The translations under genes were made by a program, and so were the position numbers. From NCBI GenBank assembly GCA_038380795.1, contig CM076268.1, forward strand, positions 24,871,501-24,935,500: a stretch of 64,000 nucleotides of DNA, in the 5' to 3' direction. Below are positions 13,801-26,842 of the stretch, one piece after another (within the stretch, counting starts at the first letter, position 1; the number at the start of each line of letters is the position of its first letter). Source of the DNA: Pyrocephalus nanus. Taxonomy: Eukaryota > Chordata > Aves > Passeriformes > Tyrannidae. Under the pieces are notes generated by a model that saw only the letters and a list, made by a program, of their open reading frames with translations, had not been told where the DNA came from and ran no database searches.

Positions 13801-16800
13801 AGAAGAGCATCTTTGAAAACAATGCCTACTATTATGCCTGATCATCTTCTTCCTTTTCCTTGCCAGCAATTTTCCACATCTAGTTATGAAAAAACACAGT
13901 TCTTAAACATGAATGGGATTCTCATTATTTGTTAACCTGCACCTAATTTCTTTTTTCCCCAGCCTTAGTGAGCATTAGTTCACAATAGTTTCCTGTTCTC
14001 ATAATGTGTTTTAGAATAGGCAATCTTAAGATTAAGGAGGATAAATGAGGAACTTTAAAAAAACCTTTTTTAGAGTTGCTTATCAAAGTTTGATTCCCAC
14101 ATTGGTAACATAAGCTAAGGATTTATGAATCAAAGGCAGTTCTGAACTACATTCTCCAATACAGATTCTAACCTGATTTGTTGCTGCTGCCTGTGTATTT
14201 ACACTTCTTAAGGTATTAGGAGGAAATAGTGTATCATAAATAAGACATTGGAAGCCAGTTTAGCTTTAGCAAACCTTAGCATCTGTTCCCAGGAAGACAG
14301 TTCTACTGTCCCAACTCAACACAGTTTTCAAAGACCAATCCTTTGTAAGTTTGCTGGGGGAAGGTAAGGAAATCCCAAGTGAGCTGGAAAATCTCTAGAG
14401 TGAATTTGCAATGGGATTCTCTCCTTTATAACCCGCTCGGCGTTCTGGGATGAAGCACTGGCATGTCCTCCTTGATGAGCTGCAGTGGGTTAGTGGCCCC
14501 CTCAAGTTCTATTGCCCACTATAGGAAGGATATGTGTGTGGGACTGGGGATGTGGAGTGGGACTGAAAGCCTGACTCAGAGGTCTGTAACTTTTACTCTT
14601 CCCAGAAAGCAAAGGCTTGTTTGGTGATGGAGAGGACAATGTCAACATCCATGGCCCTAGAAAAGTAGTTAGAATTTTTAACAGATAAAATCCTGTCCTT
14701 GCAGTAGTTGAGCACATTCTTCTGAGCACACTCAGGACTTCAGCAGGGGAGTTCATTGTCTTGTACTTGTTTCTTCTGTTCTCCATCAAAGAGGAACTAC
14801 TGAATAAATTCTCTGCAATTCATATGTGTTTTAGTTTTGACATGATAGCTAATGACTCCTGATATGCATTTTATAATTCAACCTTTAGGTTTAAAATGCT
14901 GCCTCAGATGCAAACATACACTAAGCATGTTATGGAGACCTGCACATACCTCTTGTCTTTTGGCCATATAATCTCTATGCATCATCATGTTTCCTTCTTC
15001 ACATTCTATTAATTTTTTTTATGAGCTTCATTAGAACTGTAAAGCACAAGCTGTTTTCATGTAGATGGTTTTTATGGTGACTAAACATTGGAGAAAAGAA
15101 AACAAATAATTGTCCCAATATACGTGTTGCCTAGGATGAACAGATTGATTTAAAATACACTGCTCCAGTGCTTTGTATAGGCATCAGGCTTGTATGATTC
15201 AGTTCTTCTTTTGTGGCCTTCAGTTTTGCTAATCCTGATTATCCAGCTTGTCTTTTTGTATTTTGAGCTAGGCCTGTTTCCTTTTTGACTAATAATGAAG
15301 TTTATGTGTGTTGCTTTCAGTGTGGAGGTAAACACTGAATAGAATCATTAGGTAAGAATAATTGCCGGGCCTTTTTTGAAGTTAGTAGCCTACATTTCAG
15401 AAAATTCCCCTTTTTTTCTTCCACTTTTGATCTTAGATGTCACGTGACAAATATATGAAATTTGCTATACTTTTAAGAATAAGAGCTAATGTATAATGTC
15501 CATTTATGTGGTTTATATTTTCCAATATCAGTAAGCATGTGTACATATAAATGCTTAATTTTACTTTGAGCTCCACTTTGTTCTTGGCTTCATAAATACT
15601 TTGTAATAGGGATTTCAGTGAACTTGACTGTGTGAAAGAGAAAACTAGCAGTAGTAAAAAACACATTGATTTCTGAATAATACTAATATAATTTTGAAAG
15701 CTTTCTGTCAAGTGTAACTTCCAGGAAGCGTGGTGTTTGTTTTATCAATAATACAGTTTTTACCATTTATTTAATCAGATGTCTTTGTGTTTCTTCAGTT
15801 GTGTTTGCAGATCTCTGAATCTTTTAAGTATTTTCTTAGCTTTTTAAGGCAGAGAAACCAAAGCTACATACCATTATTTCACTGAACAGTGAGCCTTTGA
15901 CTTAAGTAACAATAATTAAAGTGCTGTTGCCACTTTATGCCTTTATCCTGAAATGTTGTACAGGTTTAGACCCCCCTTATGTTTTAACTGTGAACAAATG
16001 GTCATTTTCATTAAAACAAAATGTAGAGTGGTGTCCACTTGTCCATACACTATTTTTTTGTTCCCAGTCTTACTTTTTTTTTTAACCCAGAAGTGTGCCA
16101 TCAGCAAATTTTGTCATCCTACTTTTAAACTCTTTTTTTCAGAGACTGAATGAATGCATTAAATACCTTTAATTTTTGATGTGATTTTGGTTCCCCCTCT
16201 CATGTTAATAGTTTGTCTCATTCAGAACTCTCGATCCTGTTTGTCTTCACGTTCAGCAGTTTCCAGGGGATGACAGCACAGTTTGTTGCAGATCCCACGA
16301 TCACCGAGTTTCTTAATAGTCTATTGCCAGAGGGTTTGCCCAAGACTCTTCAAAAGAGCAGTTGAGTTACATGAACAAGCTTCACTTCAGGCCTGTCTTC
16401 ACTGACACCTTCAGAGAACTGTGCTGGTTTACCTCTCCCTTATGTTCAGTTCCCCATTTTAAGGTTAACTGATCTGAAACCCTTTAGACTGGGACTCGGC
16501 ACACCTCAGTTGTTTCACTGTTAAAGAGAGCAGTGGGATTAAATGGCCAGCTAAACTCTGTGCACTATGGAGAATGGCAGTATTTGCTTCTGTTGCCAGT
16601 GCAGAGTGCAAGCAGTTCATATCCTCTGTAATTGTAAGGCACATGGTAAATGAAACTCATGGAGCTCTAGTCTGGTGCTGTAACTGCCCATATTAACAAA
16701 TATTAATTGGTGCTCCTCTCCTTGAACAAGCTTTTCAAGTATCTTGTTCATAAGACTCAAATTTCATGTCAGCAATAAAAGCTTTGCAGGCAAAGTAAAA

Positions 16801-16986
16801 GCAGGGGTTTTGCTGACATTCTAGTGCAAGTCAGCTGTCTGCCCCTGTGCTTTGTTATTATAAATATGGTACAGGGCATCATAATCAACAAGGTCAGTTT
16901 GAGAAAGCAGATAAAGGAGACAGTAATGTCTGTCTGCTGTTTGCACTGTGCTGGATAGATGGACTCCAGTCATGTTGCCTGTGTGG

Positions 16987-17034
16987 GTTGGGGTTTTTTT
17001 TGTTGGGTTTTTTTTGTTTTGTTTTTTTTTTTTT
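16987..17034 (+). repeat. T-rich (GTTTT-type) low-complexity tract
   Basis: Mostly T with interspersed G. It generates low-complexity open frames on both strands that are not genes. Confidence 0.9.
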
Positions 17035-18646
17035 AAATTCATCATGCTGTACTGTAGTCATTTGCACAAAGGATGCTTTTAAACGAGTAATGAGTGCTTT
17101 CCTGTTTGGCAGTTGGTTAAACTGAACTTTGTGTCACAGCTCTTTACGATTCACTCATACAAGACCTAAAATATTCAAGACTGGTAGGGGGGCAAAAAGC
17201 TCTGTCTGGCTCATGCTGTTTCTAGGAAAAGGGAGTCTTGGGGCAGAGAGGGGGGAACCCTGCAAAGACCTACAAATTATGCAGTGTTCTTTCTGTCCAT
17301 GAATAGTTTCTCTTGTGAGTGAGTGAGGCTGTATTTTTGGACTCACGGACAAAGCAACTTTTGCTACAACTGGCTTTTCTCCAAAGCGCGCTTTCTGTGC
17401 GTATTCTATCTATTTTTATTATTTTAAAAATATAATGATAGGTAGCCTGAAAGTGACGAGTCAAACACCCAGTGTCCAGTTAGCCTTGACTGTAATTGTA
17501 TTGCAGATCATCTTCCTGGGCAGTAAGGCTCTATTGGACCTCTCAAGCAGGGAGTGTCTCTCTTGTAGCAGAAATTTTGTACTTCAGCTTTTCATCTTTC
17601 CACTGAGAACTGCCTCATACTTGCAGAGAAAGTCAGAAACTGAATCAAATTGAGATTTCAGACTGTTATTATTTACTTTTTACTTCACCTTGTAAATAAT
17701 GCTATGAAATTACAGTTTCATTCTGAATTAAGAGCATTAATGTAATACACATGCTCACCTCTTATGAGTATATGGACCTCTGTGACCTCAGAACCTATTT
17801 TGAAAAATCAGTTTGAAATACGTTAACTTTAATTCTGAGGCCAGAGATCTAGTTTAGGGTATCGTCTTGTGTGACTTCAGTTGTTTCATCTTACAACTTA
17901 TTCCAGATGTGAATTGGTGTCCTTGTGGTTTAGCCTACCTGGCTTTCATGTGAGAATAAACCAATTTTGTTGCAGGTTTTGTGAGAATTCGTTATTTTTT
18001 ACTTTAAAAACACATGTGCAGTAAAATCTATTGAGATGACAAAATTTACTGGCCTTTATAGAAGACTTCTGATGTAATCTGTTTTTAACTACAGGGTGTT
18101 CTCATAGCTCTTAAAACAAATGAATGCTTCAAGCTTTGCTGATCATTTCTCAAGACATCTGCATTGCAAAGTCCTGTTTTCGGAGTTGTAAAAATGAAAA
18201 GATGTCTCATGAAAAACTGTAAGAGCTTGTGAAAAGTGAAAATTGCATTTCAACAAGTTGGGGCAACTTAAAAAAAAAATTTATTAAAATTAAGAGACCC
18301 CCCCCTCTTGCAGTTGCCTTTAAGAACTGTCTTTTTGGTTTACGAAGTATCTCTTTGGTGGCATCACTGGCAGAAGTAAAAAGGAAAATCTCTGGTCAGT
18401 GGGTCTCTGCAGTTATAGTGGTCATGGATGTGGGAGCAAGTGCTGGGAGGAGCAGAGTGCTGAAAGGCTGTAAGCTAGCACTGCTATTAAAAGTGCTTGG
18501 GAAATTGCATTCTTGTTTTAACAGCTGTAAGTTTAGGATCTGTAGTTGGTTGCTTAATATGGTCCCACCTCTTCTCTGGGTTACTTGTCAAGTACGAAGG
18601 GAAGATCACTAGCAGAGTAACAGTACTGAAGCTTCACAGTCAGATG

Positions 18647-18722
18647 CCCATTGACTTGGGGCAGCTGTTTGATACCCCCTTATACCCATTGACTAAGAGC
18701 AACTGTTTTATACCCCTTTTCA
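18647..18722 (+). repeat. Diverged 2 x 38-bp tandem duplication
   Basis: Both copies start CCCATTGACT (18647 and 18685) and carry CAGCTGTTTGATACCCC or CAACTGTTTTATACCCC at the same offset. The period is 38 bases. Confidence 0.8.
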
Positions 18723-21700
18723 AATGAGACACTGACCTTGTTCCCATTGTCAGGGGATGGGATGTGTGGTTTTCAACTTGATGTGCTGTAACATCTGGGA
18801 ACTGTTGTTGGTGTCCAGGTAAGGGGACTGGGCTTTAGTGGGTGGGGAGATGCTCAGGATCTCTGGTCCTGCTGGTTTCTGTGAACTAGGCTGGTGGATT
18901 AGGGATCGCACCAGGCAGGAAAAGCCCATGGGGAATAAAATAAATCTGGTTTTGGCATACTGGTGAGGAGTGGTGGGAATGTTCCCACATGTTGTAATTT
19001 GTAGGTGCAATTAGAAGTTAACCCATCACTGCCACTACGAACAAAACACCTCCCAGGACTTTGTATGAACTGGAATTATGGGGTGCACCATAAATGGTCC
19101 ATTACACCTGTGAAGAGGAAAAGATATTTTGAAGTAAAGGACTTAAAAGATTGCTATCCTACAGTAGTTGAGTTTCATTACTTAGTAATTTGTATCAAGA
19201 TAAGGTTAATGTTTTGTTGTTTGATTTGAGTTGTGTGGAGATTTTTGTTTGTTTGTTTTGTTGCAAATGAAGTGTAGTCAGGAAGAGGCTGAGCTGACCA
19301 AGGACAGACCAAAATAAATAGCCAGACAGGAATCTTTATTAACGTTTTATGCCATATGCATGCCGGTATCGTAGTACAAAAATTGTTTCAGCAGTTACAA
19401 AGGTTATTTGACCACTCAGACTTTGTGAATTTAAAGTGGTTGTCAGAGCATTTTTTGATCAGTCCTGCATCGTCAGGTACATTGGAGCTCTATTTTAGGT
19501 ATATTTCTAATAAAGGCAGGATTGTTAGGGCTTGTCTTACGTATCATGAGACTGGTTTTGGGTCCTTATACCTTTGTTGGTTTTTAACAATTCAGGCTCA
19601 AATTCAACAAAGTAAGCATCTAACACTGAAGGGGAAAAAAGAGGGAAAGGAAAAAATAAGGAAGGAAAGAATGAATATGGGGATCTGTCTGTATTTATAT
19701 AAAACTATATATGTATTTCAGAGAGCACGCTAGGCCATTTATGGAAAAAAAAGAGCCTGTTGACCTTTTCCTTCTAGATAGAGTGTTTCCCATTTGGCAG
19801 GATGGTGGCCTTTGAGTAGCAAAGTCATCAAGATTCTTTTGCCATTAAAAAAAAAAAATCTACACAGAGTTGGCTGAGTTGATATGCAGCTGAATAACTG
19901 TGGTTTGCAAGTACTCACAAGGGATCTTCTTGGCTTTAGAAGAGAAAATCTCAGAAGACCTCCTCGTGGCTGACCGTGTTTGAACTGCTCCCAGCTTTGA
20001 CTACTAACCAGCATGTTCAGGCGCCGGCTCGACTTACCAGCTGAGCAGGCAATATCCAGGCAGCACCAGTGAAGCCAGAGCTCTTTGGGAGCTATTACAA
20101 TTCACACTGAAAACAGAAATTGGTCATATTATCAATGTCTAGTCATAATGCTTTAGATTTCAGACACATACTATATCAGAAAAATCACAGCATTTACCCT
20201 TTCAGATGCCTTGTCCTGTGGTGCCTGTCAGGACATCTGCATGTTCTGCTGTCAAAAGGATGTGATATTTTACTGTAACTGTGTGAAATTGAATACTAAT
20301 TTTTAAGTAATGGAGTAGTACACAGCCCAAGTGTTCAGTTATAGGATTTTTTTGTTGTTGTTCTTCATAGTTAATTTTTCTAGTACAAGCAAGTTGTAAT
20401 ACCTGAAATGATATTGAAAGCAATAGATATGTTGGAATTTACTTAAATAGCATGAAACAACATTTCAGTTTTTCCTTGTAAGATTAAATATTTTGGTGCC
20501 ATTTATTCCATCAGTTCCCAGTTCTCTCCTTGAGCTAACTGGTTAGAAGTGTGCACACAGAGGGGCTGTGGCTGGTTTTCTTACACAAGCAGTAAGGGTT
20601 ATCTCAGGTGTGTCTAACTCGACTTGCAGTTATTGAACTGTCAGTTAAATCTAAGTGGGGTCCACCTGCTTTCTGAACTACAGTAACTGCTTACAATAAG
20701 GGGAGAACAAGGCTTGTATCATCAGCTTTTGGCCCTGTATCCAAAGTGGTTTTGTGTTTTTATACATAAATCTTCTCAAGTTCAGTCATCACCAGTTAGA
20801 TTTGAATTTGTTTGTAACTGAAAATTTGAGTTAATTGTAAAATCATCAAAACAACCCAAAGTAATTACTCTTTGTCAGAACAAATCACCATAGGTAAAAA
20901 TACACACGTGTAAAAATACCATGGTCTGACTAAAATAAAATCCTAGGAGTTGGGCAGGTAAGGTTCTGAATTGTTGCATTCCCTCCTGAGTTGATCCTAG
21001 CCTTTCTTCAGCCTGCAGCCTGCTGCAGCAGTTAGCAGGTTTGGGAATTGAGCATCCTCCTGTGCCAGGGCCTGTTGGGAGCTCATTTCTTTCTGGTCCT
21101 TGGTACACAAGGGGTTCTGAAACTGGGACATGGCAGGTGTGCAGGGGAATAATGGGACAGCTCATAAAACATGAGACTGTTCCAGTTCCCATTGCCCACT
21201 CTACCCCATTTTTCACCCACTTTTCCTTCCCTTTTTTCCTCTTCTCTCCCAAGCCAGTCTGGAGGTCTGGTCTGTCTTGTGTTCTGTTTCCAAACACAAG
21301 TTAAAAGAGTGCCCTCCTACATTTTGTGTCCATTCCTGTCTGGGGTTTTAGTGCATGGGAATCAGGCCCTCACTTCCTGTATCCATCCTTTCTTCTGTTT
21401 ACGTTTATATTTATTGCACAGTTTTTTGGTTAAGTTTTTGGGTTATCCAGATGTATTTACCGTATCTTAAGCAAGGTATCAAGCAGCTAATCTTTTTCTT
21501 GTAGCCATTGTCACTGGCTTCTTCCTTGTTCTGAGTGTACTTTACTATGAGTAGCCTAAGCATTCCTTAATATGGAGATTTAAATTGAACAAGCTAAACA
21601 CAGAACTGCTGAGTCCCCATGGTGCAAATTGTGAGCCAGCACACGATAACATAATATTTTTTACATTTTTGATAATAATTTAGAATGCTATATGATTTCA

Positions 21701-21809
21701 CCAGATTTAAGCACTATCACTCTTAATATCTCATTAGGCAGTGTTTTGTATGATGCTCATTGTTTCCACCATTACTTTAAAGCCAGGTACAGAGGAGCTG
21801 TTTTATTGA

Positions 21810-21945
21810 GGTTAAGGTATTTGCTGTTATTAGGTATTACTGTTTGGTTAGCACTCATATCTAAATCAGAACACCCGTTGTGCTAAGCACTGTGCAAACA
21901 ACTTTGAAGAGACAGTCTCTGCTCTGAAGAGTGGAGCAGATTTAT
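21810..21945 (+). mobile_element. Relic of an ancient amniote interspersed repeat
   Basis: Segments TTATTAGGTATTACTGTTTG, then CACCCGTTGTGCTAAGCACT, GTGCAAACAACTTT and AGAGACAGTCTCTGCTCTGA follow in order a widespread sauropsid repeat whose tail reads 'ccccattgtgctaggcgctgtacaaacac...agagacagtccctgccccaaagag'. I know the motif but am not sure of its library name. Confidence 0.5.
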
Positions 21946-23874
21946 ACTTTAGTTCTTTCACCTTACTACTTAATGCTGCCTTTTTTGCACTTCAGTTACA
22001 CTTATCTAATGGATATCTACGCCACTTGTGCTTCTCTGTAGTAATAGCAGTGATAATTAGATAGTCAATTTTTAGCTGGATCAAATGCAAGTTCCCAAAG
22101 AATTAAAAAGAATAATTCCAGTGTATCATCCAATTGGACAAAAACACTGAAAGACTCCAATGTCCGATGAGACACTGCTGGGTGGTCCTGTTTGAAAAAG
22201 GAATGCTTCCTGTATTTAAAAGATTTGTTTAGAATTGGGAATGAATGACTTTATATATAAATAATTATATAATTATTTGCCTGCACGTATGTTAGGATTG
22301 AGATTGCTATGTTTTCAGTTCTACATGTGTGGAAGATTATTATTTAAGTTTCTGAGCTGATGTTGCTTGTCCAAACACTGGAAGGAGCTCTTCTGACCCC
22401 TGTAAGGTGCATCTGATGAAATAAGCCCATTGGAAATGCTTTTTCCATTGCCTAAGATAGAAGAAAATACTCTGTGAACTCAAAGAGACCATTGGTAGAT
22501 CCACTGTAGTTTCTCATCTTTAATAAAAGAGGTCTTTAGTAAAGACCTTGTGACTTGTAGTCATAGAATGTCTGGAACACAGCAGTATCAGCTGCAAGAG
22601 ATTACAACTGTCTTTTTTAATTGCCCTGTTGTCACCTCTCGTTAGTAAGGTGCCTGTACTTCTGTCTACTCTTTCTTCCTCACCTTAATCCACAGGGGTC
22701 CAGGTTGTGGCTTTTGCTGGTTGTTTTTTTTAATCAGTATCTGTGTGCAAAAACTTGTTAGTCAGGAACCTGTCTGATAGAAGGCTGTCATTTGTTTCAT
22801 CGTGATACATATAGTAATGTTTGCTGTAAATCATGTAACATTCTTCCACTTTTTGCTTATGAAGTCTTTATACCTCTTTTAATGCATCCCTTTTATCTTA
22901 CAAAGCTGTTCATTTTGGCTTACCCACGTTGTGTTCTACTATCCTTTTTGATTCCTAGATTTTTACAGGATGAAATACATTTTTGCTGTACAAGGCTTCC
23001 TCAAACGTACCTTCTCTATTAGTTTATTCCAGTCTGTAATAGCAGGGGCTTAGTCTGTACTCCATGAAGGCTTTGAGATACTACCTTTTATAAATACTGC
23101 AGTGAACTAGACTATTTCACTTTAAAGCTTTGATTGCTTGATCGCAGGTTTCAGCTTTGAACCCTCTTTTCTCTATTTAATGATCTGGCTCAGGTTGCTG
23201 GACTGGTGCTGCAGTCATTGCTCCAGGTGTCAAACTGGCTGCAGTCGAGCACGTTCCCAGCACATGCATGTGCATGGAAGTCCACTTAAAAAGGAAGATT
23301 TTTAGCCTTTGCCACTTCGTTGTTGTTTATTCTCTAGTGTTCAGTAGCGCGTTTGCTTGGGCAAGAATTTGCAGTGAGTTTTTAGAATCCCTGTTCTGTT
23401 TTCTGCTACATGAATTTGTTTAGCAGATCTTTTTTCAGTTGCCTTGCAGGAACTCCTCCTGTCAGATTAGCATGGTCTAGTGGTCTGCATCCAGGCTAGG
23501 AAAAGAGCCTTTAATCCCACATCTGATGCTGAGTGTATTGATCCTCTCCTCTTCAGGATGCTATGGATGACTGTGAATGTATGTCCTTAATGACTGGCAT
23601 TATCCTGCTCCAGAGCAGTTTCTCTCTCCTTTCAAGACCCTGGTCTGTAAATGTCCAATCCCATTCCCTCCTTCATTTACCCTGGGAAGTCCCTCAGGGA
23701 GTGGGGATAGTCTTGCCAGCAAAAATGTGTCAGAAGGGACAGGAACTGTCACATAGACCTACCAGTCAGTAGCCTCAGTGTCCCTCACCCCGGCAGCAAC
23801 TAGATGCATTTTCACTGTAACTTTAGACAATAACTAGTCTCTCTAGTATTCTAACCTGAGTGTTTTCCCAAAAG

Positions 23875-23995
23875 GATTAGTTCACTACCTTAGATTCCCT
23901 CTTTGTGAAGCTAGGATGATGTTCTCTTCACAGGATTAGGTGAGGATTAGCTAGTGTTTATCAGCGGCTTGCAGATAAAAGAAGTGCTTTGTTTA
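23875..23995 (+). mobile_element. Possible 3' part of an ancient SINE (MIR/CORE-like)
   Basis: The run CCCTCTTTGTGAAGCTAGGA, then TTCACAGGATTAGGTGAGGA, then CAGATAAAAGAAGTGCTT follows the order of MIR-type 3' ends ('catctgtaaaatggggatgat..tcacagggttgtgaggatta..gtgctt'). A tRNA-like start (GCATGGTCTAGTGGTCTGCA) lies about 400 bases upstream at 23472 but may be unrelated. Confidence 0.4.
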
Positions 23996-24687
23996 CATGT
24001 ATATCTTTTAGACTGCATGGTCTTGATCACTTGGCAGTGCTCAAGTCTGCGTTTGAAAAACATCTGATTTAGGATAATGTTACAATATAATTGTTACAGG
24101 CAGTTACTAAGGTGTGTGTATTTTTAGAAGTGAATCCTGGCTCTAAAAGTGAAGCGTTTTGCAATTTGGAAATACTGTGTCCTATTCTCCTTTTTTAATT
24201 ATTATTGCTATCTTTAAGATGTTTTGTATTAGTGTTGACACATAGGATTTTTGTGGTTATTCTGGAAATGTCAACAATATTTCTGGCCTAATGACTTTAA
24301 GTACATTTCTCTGAGGGAAACACAATGCCATCCTTCAAGAGTTATCTTGTGAGACAGGCAGACAATGTCTGCTGTTACCTTTCCACACCAAATATCCCTG
24401 GTTCATGAATTACAGTAGCTGGAACCTGAAATTCACAGTGTTTTTCTACATCTTCTATAATTTCTGAAAATAAAGGTTTTGCAGCAGCTGGAATCAGCTA
24501 ACAGTCTTGTGGAAAATACATCTTGTTCTTCCCTAGCGATATTGGCTCTGTGGGGCTATCTTAGTAACATGAACAGATATGACTCAGAGGAGAGAGGGAG
24601 AACAACTATGTTGTGTAGGAAGTTAAAAAATGGGCTTTTTTACCATTTTCTTTTGGCCAACGCCACAGTCAAGCTGCACTGCCTGCC

Positions 24688-24704
24688 TTTTTTTTTTTTT
24701 TTTT
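24688..24704 (+). repeat. T17 homopolymer
   Basis: Seventeen T within a pyrimidine-rich stretch. Confidence 0.9.
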
Positions 24705-26499
24705 CCCATTTTCTTCTTGACAGCAAGTAAAACTGGAGCTGGTATCCTGAATTGATCTTAACAATCAATATGAAATCCAGGAGAGAACAAATGAGATATT
24801 CTCAGTGGCATGTGAAATTTTGAAATGCTGTGGTTTCTAGCTTTCATAGCACCAAAGTGCAGGTTGCTAATGCAGATTGTTTTATATTGCAATAGACAAG
24901 ACTAGATGGGGTGTTGCGTAAGGATACAATTTGAATTGGGCCAAATTTGGACATTTTGGTTATTGGAGAGCTTTCTTACTTGGAGAGGCTCTAATCAGGA
25001 GGAAAATGTGGTAGAAACTTGTTCTCAGAGTAAAATACAGGACCAAAAGTATGAGGAGGAGGTCGGGGTACATGATAAAATCCCACCTTGGATCCCAGGT
25101 AATTTTCCCATTCTCCCTTCTCATTAAACACATAGCACCCTCAGGTCTGTTCCTTGTTCCCTTTGTCCCCGTTCCCTGGGTTTCTGTTGCTCTTGAGGGT
25201 TCTCCTCATCTCTTCCTCCACCCTCATGTTTTCAAAATTACCACAGTCTATTCCCCTTAGAGAAAATTTCCTAACTGAAAACTTGTTCTTTATTTCAAGC
25301 CCTTCAAATAACCAGCTCTTTCCAGAAAACATTCCTGTGTTAATATCCCTGGGAAATTTTTGCCCGTGCCATCTTGGTTTTGAACTTTTATTGCACTTCT
25401 TTCAAGTTGTGGAAGGAGCCAGTTCTTACGTGTTTGTGAAAGGCCATTTATATAGTCCCCAGATAGTAAATAGCCAGGCACAGTCTGTATGCAATAAATG
25501 CATCTCTGTAACCTTTCAGAAATCTTATCTATAACATATTATCTAATCTTTGGCTCTAATTTCTCTTGGTTTTGACACTCCTAGGCTAACATAAAAGTAC
25601 TTATCAGTGTATAAAGGAGAAGTTATGTTTTGTAACATATACTTAAAATGGTGTATTAAAAAAGAAAAGATCATCTTGGTAGAGGTTGTGTAAATATAAT
25701 GGAAGAGATTGAGCCTCCCTACCCCTAAAATTGTTTATAGTATTTCCCACCAGCTTCAGTAGGAACAGGAGTTAATCCAAAATGGTTCTGACCAAGAACA
25801 GAGAATTTTATTTTTCAAATGTTTGGATAGCATCTTACTCTGTGTTTTACTGTAATATTTGATATTCTGATGTCCATTTTGATTCTTCTTATCCAGATGT
25901 TCTGGGAACATGAAAGAAATAGATGTGGTTGCTATTTAGATAGGATGTTTGCTCTAGTGCTTTTTTATGAACTGCTGTTTTTCTACAGGCAGTGAAAACA
26001 GAATCCCTGCCCCCGTGAAACACTGCAGAGTTAACGGGCCTTGAAGTCTTGGGAAATCCTCTGGGTCCCTTGCTGCCCTCCCTTTTCCTTTCTCTTGTCC
26101 TTGGTACATGATCCCTTCAGGTTTAGTTTCTGAAAATTATGTTCTTTCCCCTCATAATGTTTTGTGGGGATTGCAGTCTTGGATAAACTGTAGGCTCTGC
26201 TGGTCATGTAGGGTTGTATTCAAGTCATTTCCCCAAAAAGTGCCCCGAGGAGTTGTATACAACTCATTTGAAACGGTTTCCTGTTTGTGTTTGCTACTAA
26301 TGCTGTGGGGTTGTTTAAGCATCCAAATTTATTTAATTTTTTTTTAGGTTTTGAATCATCGTTTGGCACTGCTCTGACAGATTTGCTGTAGAAAATCGGT
26401 GCTAAAATCTGGTTCCGTGTGTCATTAGGACTGTATTACTTCCTCTGTCGTCCCAGTCCTCCGCCTGATCTATTCACAGGAGGCTGGGAAGACTCATGC

Positions 26500-26720
26500 T
26501 GCAGTTCGGCGCAAGATCGGGAAACTGTTCCAGCGTGTGGCATCCACGCTGTGCTGTCTGTCTGGCGTTCTCACCCGCCCACCGCTCCCTCGCCTGCCGC
26601 GCCCGGGCCCATTCGCCTTTTCAGTGGCTGAGATAAGATGTCAATGAGAGGGGCGGGAGGGTTAGCAAAGCTGCCCGAGGAATTGATTCTTGTCTGCCTC
26701 TCCGAGCAGTCTGTCTGCGC
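26500..26720. promoter_or_regulatory. CpG-rich patch with GATA-type motif, candidate enhancer
   Basis: About 17 CpGs in roughly 220 bases, well above the surrounding intron, including GCCGCGCCCGGG and a GGCGGG box, followed by AGATAAGA (26631-26638), a match to the GATA motif. It is too small and weak for a classical CpG-island promoter. It could be an enhancer or a decayed island. The 70-codon frame at 26419-26631 is a by-product of its composition. Confidence 0.4.
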
Positions 26721-26796
26721 AGCAGCACATGATACGGTTTTGCACAATACCCCACTAATGCCCTAGTCAGCAGCTTCCAAGGGAAGAACAGTACTG

Positions 26797-26840
<44 letters not shown>
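26797..26840 (+). repeat. Uninterrupted A44 homopolymer
   Basis: Forty-four consecutive A with no interruption, the longest homopolymer in the window. No retrogene or SINE body was recognised upstream and no clear target-site duplication flanks it. Such tracts are length-variable, and the exact length may be affected by sequencing. Confidence 0.95.

Positions 26841-26842
<2 letters not shown>

Noticed and set aside
20875..21297. 140-codon - strand frame
   Set aside because: No recognisable domain or codon pattern, and no splice context; consistent with chance in a 64 kb window.
23190..23215. LLDWC-like translation resembling the missing upstream ZMIZ1 N-terminal motif
   Set aside because: The residues on both sides do not continue the ZMIZ1 sequence and no splice sites fit; chance match.
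26200..26796. Processed retrogene ending in the A44 run
   Set aside because: No intact or decayed coding similarity was recognised upstream of the tract, no polyadenylation signal lies just before it, and no target-site duplication was seen.
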